DNA from: Erythrophleum ivorense | Taxonomy: Eukaryota; Streptophyta; Magnoliopsida; Fabales; Fabaceae | Direction of reading: 5' to 3' | Assembly: GCA_026724425.1 (NCBI GenBank) | Contig: JAIUCV010000005.1 | Location: 36,553,784-36,617,783 of the forward strand | DNA: 64,000 bases | Shown: positions 10,916 to 23,747 of the stretch, one piece after another | Numbering within the stretch: position 1 is the stretch's first letter | Layout of the letters: the number at the start of each line of letters is the position of its first letter | The notes under the pieces: model-generated | Databases searched by the model: none | What the model saw: the letters and a program-made list of their open reading frames with translations, nothing else | Told to the model about the DNA's origin: nothing | Translations under genes and position numbers: made by a program

Positions 10916-11488
10916 GTGATTATAGAAAACATGTGAAATTTTGTAAAGCATATAATTTGAAAAATGTCTAAAGAGTATAGAGTTGAGTAGACTTCTCTTT
11001 CATGGATGTCAAGGAGCCATTTGATCCCCCTTAATCAAAGTAGATATCAAGTGAGTAAAGGAAAGCTCCCCTTTAGTTCATGCTTCCTTTAAAACTTGTT
11101 GTAGCTCACAAAAGACTGATACCTATAGCAAGTAATTTCACATGCAATATTTCTCCATTTGTGACATAAGAAAAAAAGTAAAAGCAAGATAGCATGTGAG
11201 ATCAACAAATATCAAACAAAAAAACACTCCCTTTTTGCCAAAAATATCAAACTAGAATAAGATAATATCACTTAAGAAAAATGTGAATTCAGATAATATC
11301 ACTTAGCACATATAGCAAATCACAATAAGTTTTAAAATATCCATGGCATGCAACTAAAGTCTTAAGGAGTCCAAACAAAGTAAGATAATTCAAAACTAGA
11401 TAGTTACTATAGTCATACAATGAAAAGAAATGAAATGCAACATGCAAGATGATGTGATTTAAGTTGATAAAGGTGTCGTAGTAGAGGG
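10916..11488 (-). other. Copia untranslated region between third ORF and polypurine tract
   Basis: This is the residual copia interior left of the D insertion. No coding frame is visible. It contains a short local repeat (agataatatcactta) at about 11260 and 11294. Confidence 0.6.
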
Positions 11489-12908
11489 TGTAACACTTGA
11501 AAATTAATTAAAGGGAATTAAGGAATAAATTTGAAAAATATGGAATTATTTAGAGAATTTTAAAAAAATTATGAAAAATAGAAACTTCCTAGAAAAAATG
11601 ATTATTTTGGACACTTTGAGGCAAATGATAATTATTGGGCAATTTTTAGTTAAAATAAAATATTATTATATATTTGAATTAATTGGGTTAAAATTATAAT
11701 AGAGCTTCACAATTAATTTATTGATGACAAGAAAAATTTCTAAGAGCCCAACTTAATTTTAACCAGATGCAACTTAACTTGAATCCATATGTCTACGGGC
11801 CAATATGCAGATATAAGCCTAATTGGACCAAAGGCCCTTGGGTCAGCCCATATTCTCTTAAAGCCTTAAAATGAGATGAACCCTTTATTGTTTTCCAACT
11901 AAAACCTTTGGGCAACCAAGGGACTTAAAAGAAAAATTCACATATGCTACAAATGGCTAAAGTCCTTCACTATTTTGCTTCTAATGTACACACTTAGAGA
12001 GAGATTTTGTCATGATCCAAATTTCTTAAAATTGAACCAAAATCGATTAAATTATAAAAGAAACCCCTAGAATGAAATGAAATAAGGCAAGATAGAGCTA
12101 TATTAATAAATAGAGTATTTAGTAACGAGGGTAAGGATCCAAAGGTGGCTCGAAATTGGAGCCGAAATAGCTAAACGACTTAATATGGAACACAGTGGCA
12201 GAAAATTGTAATTTTGGATAACTTTTTGGAAATTTAAAGAAAGGATTTTTAAATAATAAAATTGAACTCACTAGGGTTTTCAGAGGTTTTAAAAATCATA
12301 GAAATCATTAAAATGGTTAAAACCTTTTTGGTGTACGATTTCGACAAAAGATTGATCAAAACTTTGACCGAATGATTCAAGATAAATTTAAACCCTATAA
12401 AATTGAAAGAAAATATTTTTAATAAATTAGATAACCTAAATTTTCATATGAAAAAAACAGTTCTCAAAAAGGATTTAAACTAAGCTCAAACAGAAGAACC
12501 GAAGTAGAGGGGCAAAATAGGTATTTTGAAAAGTCATTAAATCACCTTTTTCTTATATTTTAGCACTCTAGCTATCTTCTTCAATTCAAAACCAAGAAGA
12601 GAAAGTCCAAACCAGAACACCACGGCATCTAGTGGGAAGGAAGAGAGAGAAAGGGAAAATCAAGCAAAAAGGGTAAAAAAATGCCATTTTTTATACCCTT
12701 CCCTTTTCTAATGTTCTTCTTCTATTTCTCCTCTATCTTTCCATTGTTTTAGAATTTTAAATGGTGGTGTTTTGTGGTTGGTTCAGTAGAGGAAATGAAG
12801 AACTTGGAGAAAATCTTGAAAGCTTAAGAAAGCCCATTTGACAAGGAAGCTAACAAGGTATGATTTTCCATGGAAATTTCACTTTTCTTAGTTCTTCCTT
12901 TGCTTGAT

Positions 12909-15841
12909 TGTAACAACCCTAATTCCTAATTACGGTGATTAGGCTTAATTGCATGATTAATTATTATAAATCAAGGTTTGAAGTCATTATAATTAATTAA
13001 CTTAAGAAAAAGTAAGGAAATTTGAACCTTGATATCATTAAAAGTTATTAACCAAATAATCAAAACCATTTGAATCCACAAGTAATTCCAATTATCAATT
13101 AAAAGCCTTTGATTCATTTAACCACTGATTCCACCTTGCAAAAACCTCTTATAAGTGTTTCCAAGTCATTGCATAAATTATTATAAGAGAATTCAAGGTT
13201 TCTAAATTAAAATAAGAGTTTGGGAACTTTCAACGTGACTTGGACCTTCCCTACCGTGGCTAAGTTAGTTATTGCAACCTGAAATCCAAGTTTGGAGACT
13301 CTCGCCGTGACTTGGTATATTCGTACCACAACGTAAGTGACTACTGGAGCTCAAAATAAAAAATATGAATCTTGCGTTATGACTCAAGCCTTCCACACCA
13401 TGGTGAAAGTGCTATTAAGAACCTACTATTTATACTTTCACGATTCTCATCGCAGCAAGAGAGCCTCCTAGAACTCTTTAAGTTCACCTCTTGATGCTCA
13501 CCACGGTGAGCCTCCCTTGTGTCGTAACGAGACTATTCTCTATTACCCCCTGGAACTAATTTTTCACCTTGTGCTATGACTTAAATCACCTGGGTCGTAA
13601 CACTCCTAGCCTCTACTACCCTGAACTTCAATTTTAGCCATGGCTCAAGTTCTTTAAGCCATGACTTTGCCCCCTCTTAATGCTATTTTCTCATTTTCAT
13701 GCTCTCTAACCTCTTACCACTCATTATAGAAAAATTTTAAGGTTTCTATGACTAACATGTAGGGTTTTTTAGACCTCTTAACTCTCAAATATCATGATTC
13801 ATTAATTCTCATTGTCTAAGGGTCTAGGATTGAATTAGAACAATCAAAACTTAATTTCATATTAGTTAACCCCATTCCATGACAGCAAAAATGGTTCAAC
13901 CACAAATATTTACAAGGTTAATGCTTAATGGCCATAAAAGATCAAGTCATTCATCAATTATTAGTCAATTACGATCACAATGTTCAATCCCATGATAATT
14001 ATATTACATAGACAATCCCTATACTTGGCAATTCATGATGCAATGCACCAAATACATAAAAACTAGTATTCTTATTACATAAACCCAATTTGACAAGGTC
14101 TCCAAATCTATGGCTACCAAACCATATAATAGGCTTCTATTAATTTCTCTTTGCCACTGAGAGGTCTGGTCTCTGAAAGTGTTAGCCCATAACTAGTAAC
14201 AAGAGGAAAATTCCATATATATATATATATATAGATTAATCAACATAACATTTTCATATCATCAAATACTAAAATTATCAATTCAATTAGTAAATGAACT
14301 AGTTGAGCTACTAGTGACTATTGTCACATACCAGCAATTACATACAATATGTTAATGGCCAAAAATACCAGGAGAGGCCCGTCCATAGCACCAACTCCTT
14401 AATGAGTATAACCTAGGCTCAGTACATTTAGGGGTCTGATTATAACTCGGTGCTTAATCAAAGCAAAATATACGGGTGGCAGCCGTACTACAACTCCACC
14501 AAGGACTCACTCAAGGTCCAAACCCAACAATTCAGATAGCCAACCATTCATTTAACATTCAAAATTATACATGTACAATAAGTATTCGATTAAAATGAGC
14601 ATATATGGAATTAGGAAATTAACCCTAGTTACCTCAATGAAGCCCAATTACTCTTCCTTTAGCTACCATTATGATCCAAATGCACAGCAAGCCTAAGATA
14701 AGCATAGTTATCATCATTTCTAGCAACAAATCAGATACACAAAGAGTTAAGCTACTAATGACCATTATAAGATACTTACCTAGCCACTACAAGATTCTAA
14801 ATTCAGATTTGGTTGTCCCTACACCAGCAACTTCAATATACCACTCTAAATTTTGGGTAAATTTGCACAAAATCTATACTCATATTATAAATTAACCATA
14901 AAGATCTTAAACCAATAGAAACTATCTCAATATGGGAAAGAAATACTTACCCTATCACCCTCCTAACCTCTCTACCTTCAAAAATTTTCCATGAAAACAC
15001 CAAACAACACATTTCAGATTTGGGTATGGGTGAAAATGCTCCAAATGAAAACCAATCAAGCCAAATCAAAGAGGAAGAGGAAGAGGAAGAGGATTAAGTT
15101 TTATGAAGGTTACCTTGGCTGTATCTTGCTTTAGGAGTGAAAAAAGATAGATTTATGCCAAGAACCCTAGCCTCCCTTCTTTAAGTGCGAAAATGAACTC
15201 TTACCCAGCAAAACCAAACCTTTTGCTCTCAAGAAATGAATGTGGCTGCTGAACCCTTAGGGTTTTTAATAAGGAATAGGTTGATCCATCACCTCAAGGT
15301 CCATTTGGACTTCTTCCTAAGTGAAGTGGGTTGCAGAAACTCTTGGGCTTGGGAAAAAATATACTAACCTAAAGGCCCAAAAATCCATTTAGGTTCTGGT
15401 GTAAGCTTATTGGGCCTCAAACAAGAAATTTTATTAAGATTTTAGGTAGACTTAAGGGTCCACGTTTCACTTAGGCCCATTTTTTGAGTTTTGGGCTTTA
15501 AGAATTAGGTTAGGTCAATGCCAAGTGGATTTCTTTAGTGCTAAGCCCCTTAAGATAAGATTGGGTCATATTAAGATGAAGTTGGGCCTTCATAAGAATA
15601 AGACTAGGATTATAATAATATTCTTGGCACACATAAATTTGTCATATGTGAAAATCATACTTAAATATATAATTATTATTTCATTTCCCTCAAAACTATC
15701 CAATTAATAATTATTATATTAAAATACTCAAATTTACCATTTTTCTCAAGACTTATATCACCTCATAAATTTTCCTTAAATCTCTCTTAATAATTTCATA
15801 ATCCCCAAATGATTACTATTAATTATTTTTGAGGTGTTACA
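12909..15841 (-). mobile_element. Solo LTR, family D, minus strand, intact
   Basis: This 2933-bp LTR has ends TGTAACA...TGTTACA and a perfect 5-bp duplication ttgat (12904-12908 and 15842-15846). Read on the minus strand it matches the D copy that starts at 11489. Near its left end (13230-13660) it has a degenerate array of phrases like cgtgacttgg and ccacggtgag. The ORF at 14671-14895 (plus) has no similarity I recognise and is probably chance. Confidence 0.85.
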
Positions 15842-16752
15842 TTGATCAATTCAGCCAACCTAAAACATTAAGAAGGGAGTTAGTTTTTTATGAAATTAAG
15901 ATGGAAACAAGGGTTTTGGAGTGTACAGATTAAGGTGGAACTAATAAAAACCAAAAGAAAGCTATATATTTCCAATTTCAACACCTAGGGTTTTAAATGC
16001 ATGAAATTAAAAGCTTTAAAATAAAAATTTAGATCATGTAATAGTATGATTGAGTTAAAAAGAGGCTAAGGAACTCCTATGGGTGCTAAATTCTTTAGAA
16101 AAGTAAGCAAAACTCCATTGTGGCCATATATGTGAGGATTTTGGCCATGTCATAGGAGAAGCACCAAGGAAGTGTTTCTTTGAGTCTTAATGGATTTAGA
16201 GACTTATGTATGATGCATAAAGAATTATAGAAGCATTAGATTAAATTTAAGAGCCTGAGAATAAAAGTTGATATTTTAAGGCCTTAAAAGAGGCTAATAA
16301 AGCAAGTTAGTTCTAAACCCTTCTAACCAAGTATGTAATAGGTTAAATGAGTTTCCTAAGAGATATAAGACTTGTAGCAATCAAGAAATTGGGATTTAGA
16401 AAGCAAGAACCAAGGATAACTTCATTATAGGCCTAAAATTAGCTTTATGTACCATATGAAGCTCTAATAAGACTAAGTAAGAATCATGAAGCTTGAATGA
16501 GTTCCATTAGATTAATGTCTTAAAATTGACATATGTAGATCAAGATAACTCAAACTCCCTTACTTATGAATGTCAAGCCAAAGAAAGTAAAGATAAAAGC
16601 TAAGTTCAAGGGGTTAACGGTGGATTCAAGATCCTAATATCATAAGGTAGCTTTCTCTCCACTTCTTGCATGCAATTGAGTACTTGAATGAGTTGATATA
16701 CTTGTGTGTATTATTGCTTGATACTTTCATGAAGTATGACCCATTATGTTTT

Positions 16753-17138
16753 CATATGAGCTTTATGAGCACCTTATGTTTATGAAAAGTTTATGTGATG
16801 GTCCTAACTTCCTATAGCATGGAATTGAGCGCAGTAGCTCTTCCTTAGCCTCGGGTTAAGATTAATAGAGCCCAACTAGTTTTATGATGTTGCCATGACT
16901 AGAAATGAATGAGTTTTTATGTTATATGATGCATATGATTTACATCATATGAGCTTTATGAGCACCTTATGTTTATGAAAAGTTTATGTGATGGTCCTAA
17001 CTTCCTATGGCATGGAATTGAGCGAAGTAGCTCTTCCTTAGCCTCGGGTTAAGATTAATAGAGCCCAACTAGTTTTATGATGTTGCCATGACTAGAAATG
17101 AATGAGTTTTTATGTTATATGATGCATATGATTTACAT
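16753..17138 (+). repeat. 193-bp tandem duplication within LTR C
   Basis: 16753-16945 and 16946-17138 are almost identical, with two differences seen (tatagcatgg versus tatggcatgg; gcgcagtag versus gcgaagtag). Both span the block from catatgagctttatg to atgcatatgatttacat, just ahead of the conserved palindromic block of the LTR. Confidence 0.85.
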
Positions 17139-19048
17139 TATGCATTTGCATAACATTCTTGCATCATATACATTGCATTCACCCATGGCATTCTTACTTG
17201 TATTGATTTGGATGAGTTACGCTATTGAGATTCTCCCAAATCTCACCCCCTTACTCTTACTAACCATTTTAGGTTCACCAAGCCAAAGCCAAGACTATGA
17301 GAAGACATAGATACAAGGATATGATGTATTAGAATTCCATTTTGTACCAAATCTTGACATATGTATATATATATATGATACTTTGTATGTATCATGATAG
17401 ATCTATGATGTCTATGATGATGTTACCTCATGTGTAATGATGAACCCATGTGTAAAAGTATAAGAATAGCCATGTATAACCATATTGGGTAATTTATATG
17501 CATTATGGTAGCATTTGAAGTGTGAGATGGCATGAGATATACATGTAATCTTAGATATCAAATGGTCAAATTTTGATCCAACTATTTTGGCATGATATGA
17601 AATGATTAGAAATGCCATTTAGGATAAAAGAAATGTGCTTAAAGTGGTAGAAAACTAATTGGACCCCAAATGGTCCAAATTGAACTTAAATTCTCCATAA
17701 ACAACTCCTACACCTAAAGTGGCCTCGATGACATAGTTGAAGCCTAAGATTTGGCACGCATTTAGACCCTTCTTAGAGCTTTCTAACAAGCTAAAAACCA
17801 TAATTTTTGGAGATGCCCATAATACTTTAGAAATTTATGAAATTGTGCAAAATTTTCAATTATGTCTTGGTATTGTTCACATAGAATAGCTTTGATATTT
17901 TGTGTCTTTCAAGTGTCAAATTAAGTTTAATACTCATGAAATTTTACAGGCATATAGTTAGCATTATAAGATTTCTAGAGCCACTGAGTTTGCATGAAAA
18001 GGAGTTGTATAAAGGAAGTTATCAATTTTTAAAGTTAAGGGTTTGATTATGTCTGAGTACTATGGCAACCACTAATATGCAAAGTTTTCATGGGTTAAAT
18101 GAGCTCAAATGTAACACCATAATTTCTTAACTTATTTCATACTATCTCCATGTCTCACATCATGCATTTCATGGAGGAATAGGAAAATAGCATAAAGATA
18201 ATGAATATTTTAGCATTGCGTAGTGTATAAATTTTTCTTTGGGTGTCCTGTGGACCATATGAGCTCATGTATCACATTCTCATATTTAATTACATAGATA
18301 TAACTCATTTTCATCACCAAAAGTGGCCTACAAATCGTGCAAGGAAAGGGAATACATAAATTTCATAGTTGCTATTTTGCCCAGAATTTTCCATTTTCTA
18401 TCACAAATTTTGAAAAATCATAACTAATTCTAGAAAAATCAAAATCATGCATTCTTTATCATTATAGAAAGCTACAGATGTCTACTTTATGTTAAAAATA
18501 TTTTTAGGTCATAAAACATTACATAGAAGATTTTTAACATTTGAAAATATACAAAAGTCTGACTGGCTACTAGTACTGATACAGGCTTCTACTATAAATT
18601 TAAAAAATGTCTAATTAATTCCATAAAATCAAATCTAAGCAAATGATACTAATATGGAAAGTTAAAGTTGTTAGCTAGAGGAAAAAAATAACTTCAAACT
18701 AGTTTAAGTGTGTCCAGACATCAAAAACTAATCAAACAAGAACTTAGGTAAGTCTAAATGCCTAATATTGGATATAAACTTCAAAAATTCATATCTCCCT
18801 CTCTAGGCATTCAAATGGGGTACTTCTAGTTGGAACAAGTCACTAGGATGTCTAGTTTCTTCTTATAAAATTTTGTGACAATTGGACATTATTTGCCCCC
18901 TAAGTGACAAAATTCAATTTTGAACTTGAGTGAACAGTGCCCTGAACCAATTTTAGAAATTTTTCTAACTTTGAAAATTTGTGAAATATTCTATAGACCT
19001 CCAAAAATTTTGTACTTTAGCTTCCCTCAACAAGCTCTAAATGTATGC

Positions 19049-21559
19049 TGACGATTCTGTCGTGCAATCTTAAATAAAACTAGGAAGCGAAATAAATTTT
19101 ATAGTTAATGGTGCAATCCTAGGTCATCTCCCTTGGAGTTTATGCCTTAATTTGTTTATGGAAGGGATATCATAAGTATTGCTACTTGAAAATTATTTTG
19201 GGGTTGAAGTACTATAATTTAATTGAACTAAATTTAATTGACAAAAATCAAAAGAATTTAAAACTAAATGAGATGAACAATTAAGAGAATATGGTAGCTA
19301 GCTTTGCATTGGACTCCCTAGAATTCAATTATCCTTGCCCTTGATTTAGTTTGCCAAATTTGGAATTAATTCCTTGCTCTTTAGTGTATTCCCTATAAAG
19401 ATTCTTGAATAACCATCCAAGGTTCAATTTATTAATTATACAAGGAATTTGCAACCACAAGAAACCTTGAATAACTAATTAATTGAGTTAAGAACAAGAA
19501 CACACTTTAATCAAATTCAATTGATTAATAGAATCACATGCACAAATTACTTAAGATACTAATTGACCAATTAGATTAATTAATTTCTCAAACAATTAAT
19601 TGCACACAAATTCTAGTTAATTAATCCAATAACCATTGCATCAATTAACCCAAGATCAAGAGGAATTTGAAAGTAAATTGCACAGTACTAATTCTGGAAT
19701 TTTTATAAACATGTAATGATCATAATCAAAATTCCAAAATCAAATTCAATTCATTAAACAAACCAATCCGATAAATTTTCAGCAATTAAATTCCTAAATC
19801 AATCAACTAAACCTAGTCAAATTAATAAAAGATTTAATGCTAGAATTTAAAAGATATAGCAAGGAATATTTATCCAATTTTGTGGGAAAATATGGGGCTC
19901 AAATCTTCATCTGGGAGTTTCCAAAACTTCAGCTAGCCACCATGGTTAATTCAAGCTACCATGGAGATTGGAGGAGAGTTGATGGAATTTGCATTATCCA
20001 TGGATAAATCACGAAAGAATGCTCCCTGGATTATTCTCGCGTTCTGCACGTCCCAAGCTCTTCTTCCTTCAACTCTCTTCTGTTCTACGTCTCCTCTATT
20101 CTGTTCTCCCTTTCTTCGTTTGAAAACCACACCTCCCTTGATGAGTGAATGATTCTATATATAGGCAAGGATTTGCTAAGATATTGAGGCATGAATGAAG
20201 TGGACTCTGGGTGATAAATCAGAGGCGTGAATGAAGTGTGAATCCTCCTTGGAGTGTGCTTCTGGACGTTTTAAACATGCTCCCATCCACATGAATTTTT
20301 TTAATTGACTCCACCACGTAAGCTTCTTCATATTAATATAATTCCATGCTTCTGCTCTTCATTAATTATTTCTCACGTGAAAGTTTCTTCGTGTCAACCC
20401 GTAGCTAGTTCTTCATAATTACATGAGAAACCTCTAGCTCATTAACTCGATTCAGAACATAGGTTCATTACTTGTGTGATTCTCCTAATGCAGCTTCTTC
20501 CCATAGGTTCATCACTTCTATTCTTCTCCTCGTTCAGCTCGTGGCTTGCTTCATTCTCTTCCTCACGTGCTGCCTCTCCTCGTCAGCTTCTCCTTTGTTT
20601 CAGCCACCTAAGTCTTCTCCTGGATGCTTCGTTTAAACCATCAACTGGAGCATTTGCTCTATTTCTGCATTAACATATTATGCTCTGATCTACCTTCTAT
20701 TTTCGCTACTTCATCATTCTTTTTCCATTTCAAAACAGTAGCTTCTTGCTTCTCAACCAGAACTTACATTCTTCCACGTTCCCCTTGTGCTCAACTCGTT
20801 GCTTCTCTTCATGCTCTATTTTCTACGTAAAAACTATAGCAAATACATTCTGCATCACGTTGAAACTGCAGCTCCTTTAGTTTGCTCGAGTTTGTTCTGT
20901 ACTTGTAGCTCCTTTAGCTTCCCTTTAATTTACCATGCAAGCTTTCATGTACTGCTCAGCTTCTTCGTGCTTTCTGCGCTTGCTTTTTACGTTGAATTGC
21001 AACTCTTCGTGGCTTCTGCATTTGCTGCTTCTTCTTTACTCCAGAACCCATAGCTTTTGTATTCGAATTTTCCCCCAGCTCTCCACGTGATCTCTTCCTA
21101 TTCTCCAACTCTCTCTGTTAGCTCGACTTTTCTTCCTACTTAAGCCCTTAGCTGCTGCATTTTTTTCTGCCCCAGAGAACCAAAAAAAAAAACAAATATA
21201 AAAACCTAATATATTATTTACAATATTGCCATTATCAGAAATTAATAAAAATAGAATTATCATCCAATCTTTTCCCTTAATTCATATTAATTTTTTTTCA
21301 ATTCATTTGCTTCAAAAGAAAATTCTGCACAAAATTAAAAAGTGTTTTAAAGATTGAAAATATTTAATCATCAAAGAATTTTGGAGAATAAAATCTTAGC
21401 AATTTAAATCCAAAAATTCTCCTAATTAATTCAAAATTGTATTATTTTCCAAAATTAACCACAAATTCAAATATTGCATAATAAATCCATTTAAGCTCAA
21501 ATTAATCATTAAAAACAATAATAAATGTGGATAAAATATATGAAAATTAGCACTTATCA
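19049..21559 (-). mobile_element. 2.5-kb solo LTR of an unrelated family (deepest nesting level)
   Basis: The insertion has ends TGACGATTCTG...GCACTTATCA and a perfect 5-bp duplication tatgc (19044-19048 and 21560-21564). On the minus strand it begins TGATAAGTGCTAATTTTC, like the start of long LTRs in some plant gypsy elements (Tat/Ogre-like, from memory and uncertain). A minus-strand TATA box at 20155-20164 lies about 1.4 kb into the LTR and supports this orientation. The segment 20370-21170 is pyrimidine-rich on the plus strand with many gcttcttc-like words and three CACGTG hexamers. The ORFs within (for example 20787-21053) look like chance frames in this pyrimidine-rich sequence. Confidence 0.85.
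20155..20164 (-). promoter_or_regulatory. TATA box in the 19049-21559 LTR
   Basis: ctatatatag reads as a strong TATA box on the minus strand, flanked by GC-containing sequence (gcctatatatagaatc), so it stands out from random AT-richness. Confidence 0.5.
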
Positions 21560-23733
21560 TATGCCAAATATCAGATTAAGAAGAGTTCATTTGTATAAAA
21601 AGAGGTATAGGTTTCCAATATGGTCAATTTATTCCATATTAGATACCAAATGTGCCCAAATGGTCTTTCTTGATATTTGGCATCTCTTGGGCAAGTTTAA
21701 AAGTATGAATATGACTTGTATAAACTACCTAAGTGGTCCCAAACCTCATGTATTTCAATTTGGCTATTCCACTTCCATTTATACACTAATGCATCAAGTC
21801 TTCAAGAAGCTAAACTTGCCATTACATGCTCAATTTACATTCTAGTATTCACATAACATAATTTCTCATTTATACATAACATATTAACATAATTACACAT
21901 GTTCAAGAGGTCATAGGTCATATATAATAATAGGTTACAATATTTTCCACTTATATGACTTTAAAGAAGCAAATTTCATGCACTTCAATGTCATGCTCTC
22001 ATTTCTCAAGTGGTTGACTCCCATTTCCTTGTTCTCTTGGTTCACCTAGCATGTTAAAACATTAGAGAAGAGGAAATAAGATTCAAAGAATCCCAATAGC
22101 TCATCTCCCTTTCAATCACATATAAAAGATGCAAAATAAGTCTCACAAATGCATGCGTAGGCATATTGACAGGTGCAACCATTCAAGAGATATTTTTAAC
22201 ATTTGAGAAAGTCATACATAGCATACATAGGCTTGCCAAGTAAGTGGATTGGCCTCACCCATTCATATGTGGATTTTGGACTCGCCTCACCCATTCTTTA
22301 AGAGATTTTTTACTTAACCTTACTCTTGGAAGTCAACCTTACTTTTAGGAGACTCTTTACTTTGTCTTAACTAACTTTTAGGGTTCTTGGCTCATCCTCA
22401 CCATGGCTAAGGGTTCTTGGCCTCACCACACTCAAGCAAATCCAAGCACATATAATAAATATCATATGAAAGGATAATGTAATAATATCATGGTACCATG
22501 GAATAAAAGTCATGCTAGAATACTTTTCATGGTTTAAAATTACACATACATACATTCAAAGATAAGCCAAGCATATATTCATGCATGAGAGAAGGAGGAG
22601 TAAGCTACCTTAGAAGCAACCACATATTTTTCTCTTGAGTTTACTCTCCCTTCCTCAACTTCACACACAAAAAGGTGTGAGAATGATTTCTCTTGGCCTA
22701 AACACAATTTATGGAAGCTAATTAGGTTCATAGAATTAATTCTAAGGTCACACATCTTCCTTAAACACTAACTTGATCTATAAACCCCTTTATGGTTCCA
22801 AAAATACACCTAATGAAGCAACACCTATCAAATAAATTCTAAGTTCCATTCTTTCCTTTCATATATGATTCTTGACTCTTTTTAAACCTCTTGGAGTCAT
22901 CACACAATTAAAACAAAGAGTCTAATTACATATTGCTTCTTTAGGTCATATTATGGAACATAAGATACCAAATCATTCTCTAAGCTTCTCCTCATTTTCA
23001 TTCATCATATATGACTTAAAAATGGGCTTAAAAAAATTTAAAACTCTCCCTAGGTATCCAAACCCTTCTTGGCCAAAACAATGAAGAAGTTTGGCCTCCA
23101 TGGACTTTGCTTTGTTTTCTTGATGGAGGAAGTACATGGGGAGACTTCTAGGGATCTTAAGAATTCATTTAAACTTTCATTTAGACATAGAAATTAAGGT
23201 ATCAAGTCAAATTTTACAAGGAGCACATAAAACCCTAGAATTTCTATCTTGAATTTCCTTGGTTATTTGTTAATTCTCTTTGCATATTATTATTCTCCAC
23301 ACTCTTTTTCCTAAGATTCATCCTTGGTTTTACCCAAAATCCAAGCCCTCCTATTGCTTCTTGAGTAGGGTGAAACATAGAGAAAAGAATAGCAAGGGGT
23401 AGCAAGCATGGAAGGAGAAATTACTTTATTTTTTCTTATTTTCTCACTTGAATCCTCCTTTCTTTGGCCTCCTCTCTTCAAATCCGAATTTTTTCCTTAA
23501 TTTCTCTCTTCAAATAGATCCATATACTTCAATATAATCACAAGAAATAAAGGAGAATGGAGGAGAAGAGGTTTGGAAAGGAAAGAGTGTGAAAAACTAC
23601 TAAAAATTTATACCTTTAGCCTTTGATTTCTCCTCCTCTTCCTCTTGCTCTTGTGCGCCACTCTCCTAGGGTTTTTTTTTCTCTAGTTTGGGGCTAAAAC
23701 ATATGAAGCTAAATGAATGGGAGAGTGGAACAC

Positions 23734-23747
23734 CCTATATATATAGG
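23734..23747 (-). promoter_or_regulatory. TATA box of LTR B
   Basis: The palindromic cctatatatatagg lies about 500 bp into the LTR in the sense direction, where a U3 promoter TATA is expected. The inverted B copy has catatgtataagtgg at the matching place (about 34760). Confidence 0.5.

Noticed and set aside
21525..21845. 106-residue ORF and many other 60-110 residue ORFs inside LTRs A-D (for example 36655-36888, 44351-44572, 57734-57937)
   Set aside because: They lie in noncoding LTR sequence, contain no domain, and homologous LTR copies do not preserve the frames, except where the copies are nearly identical.
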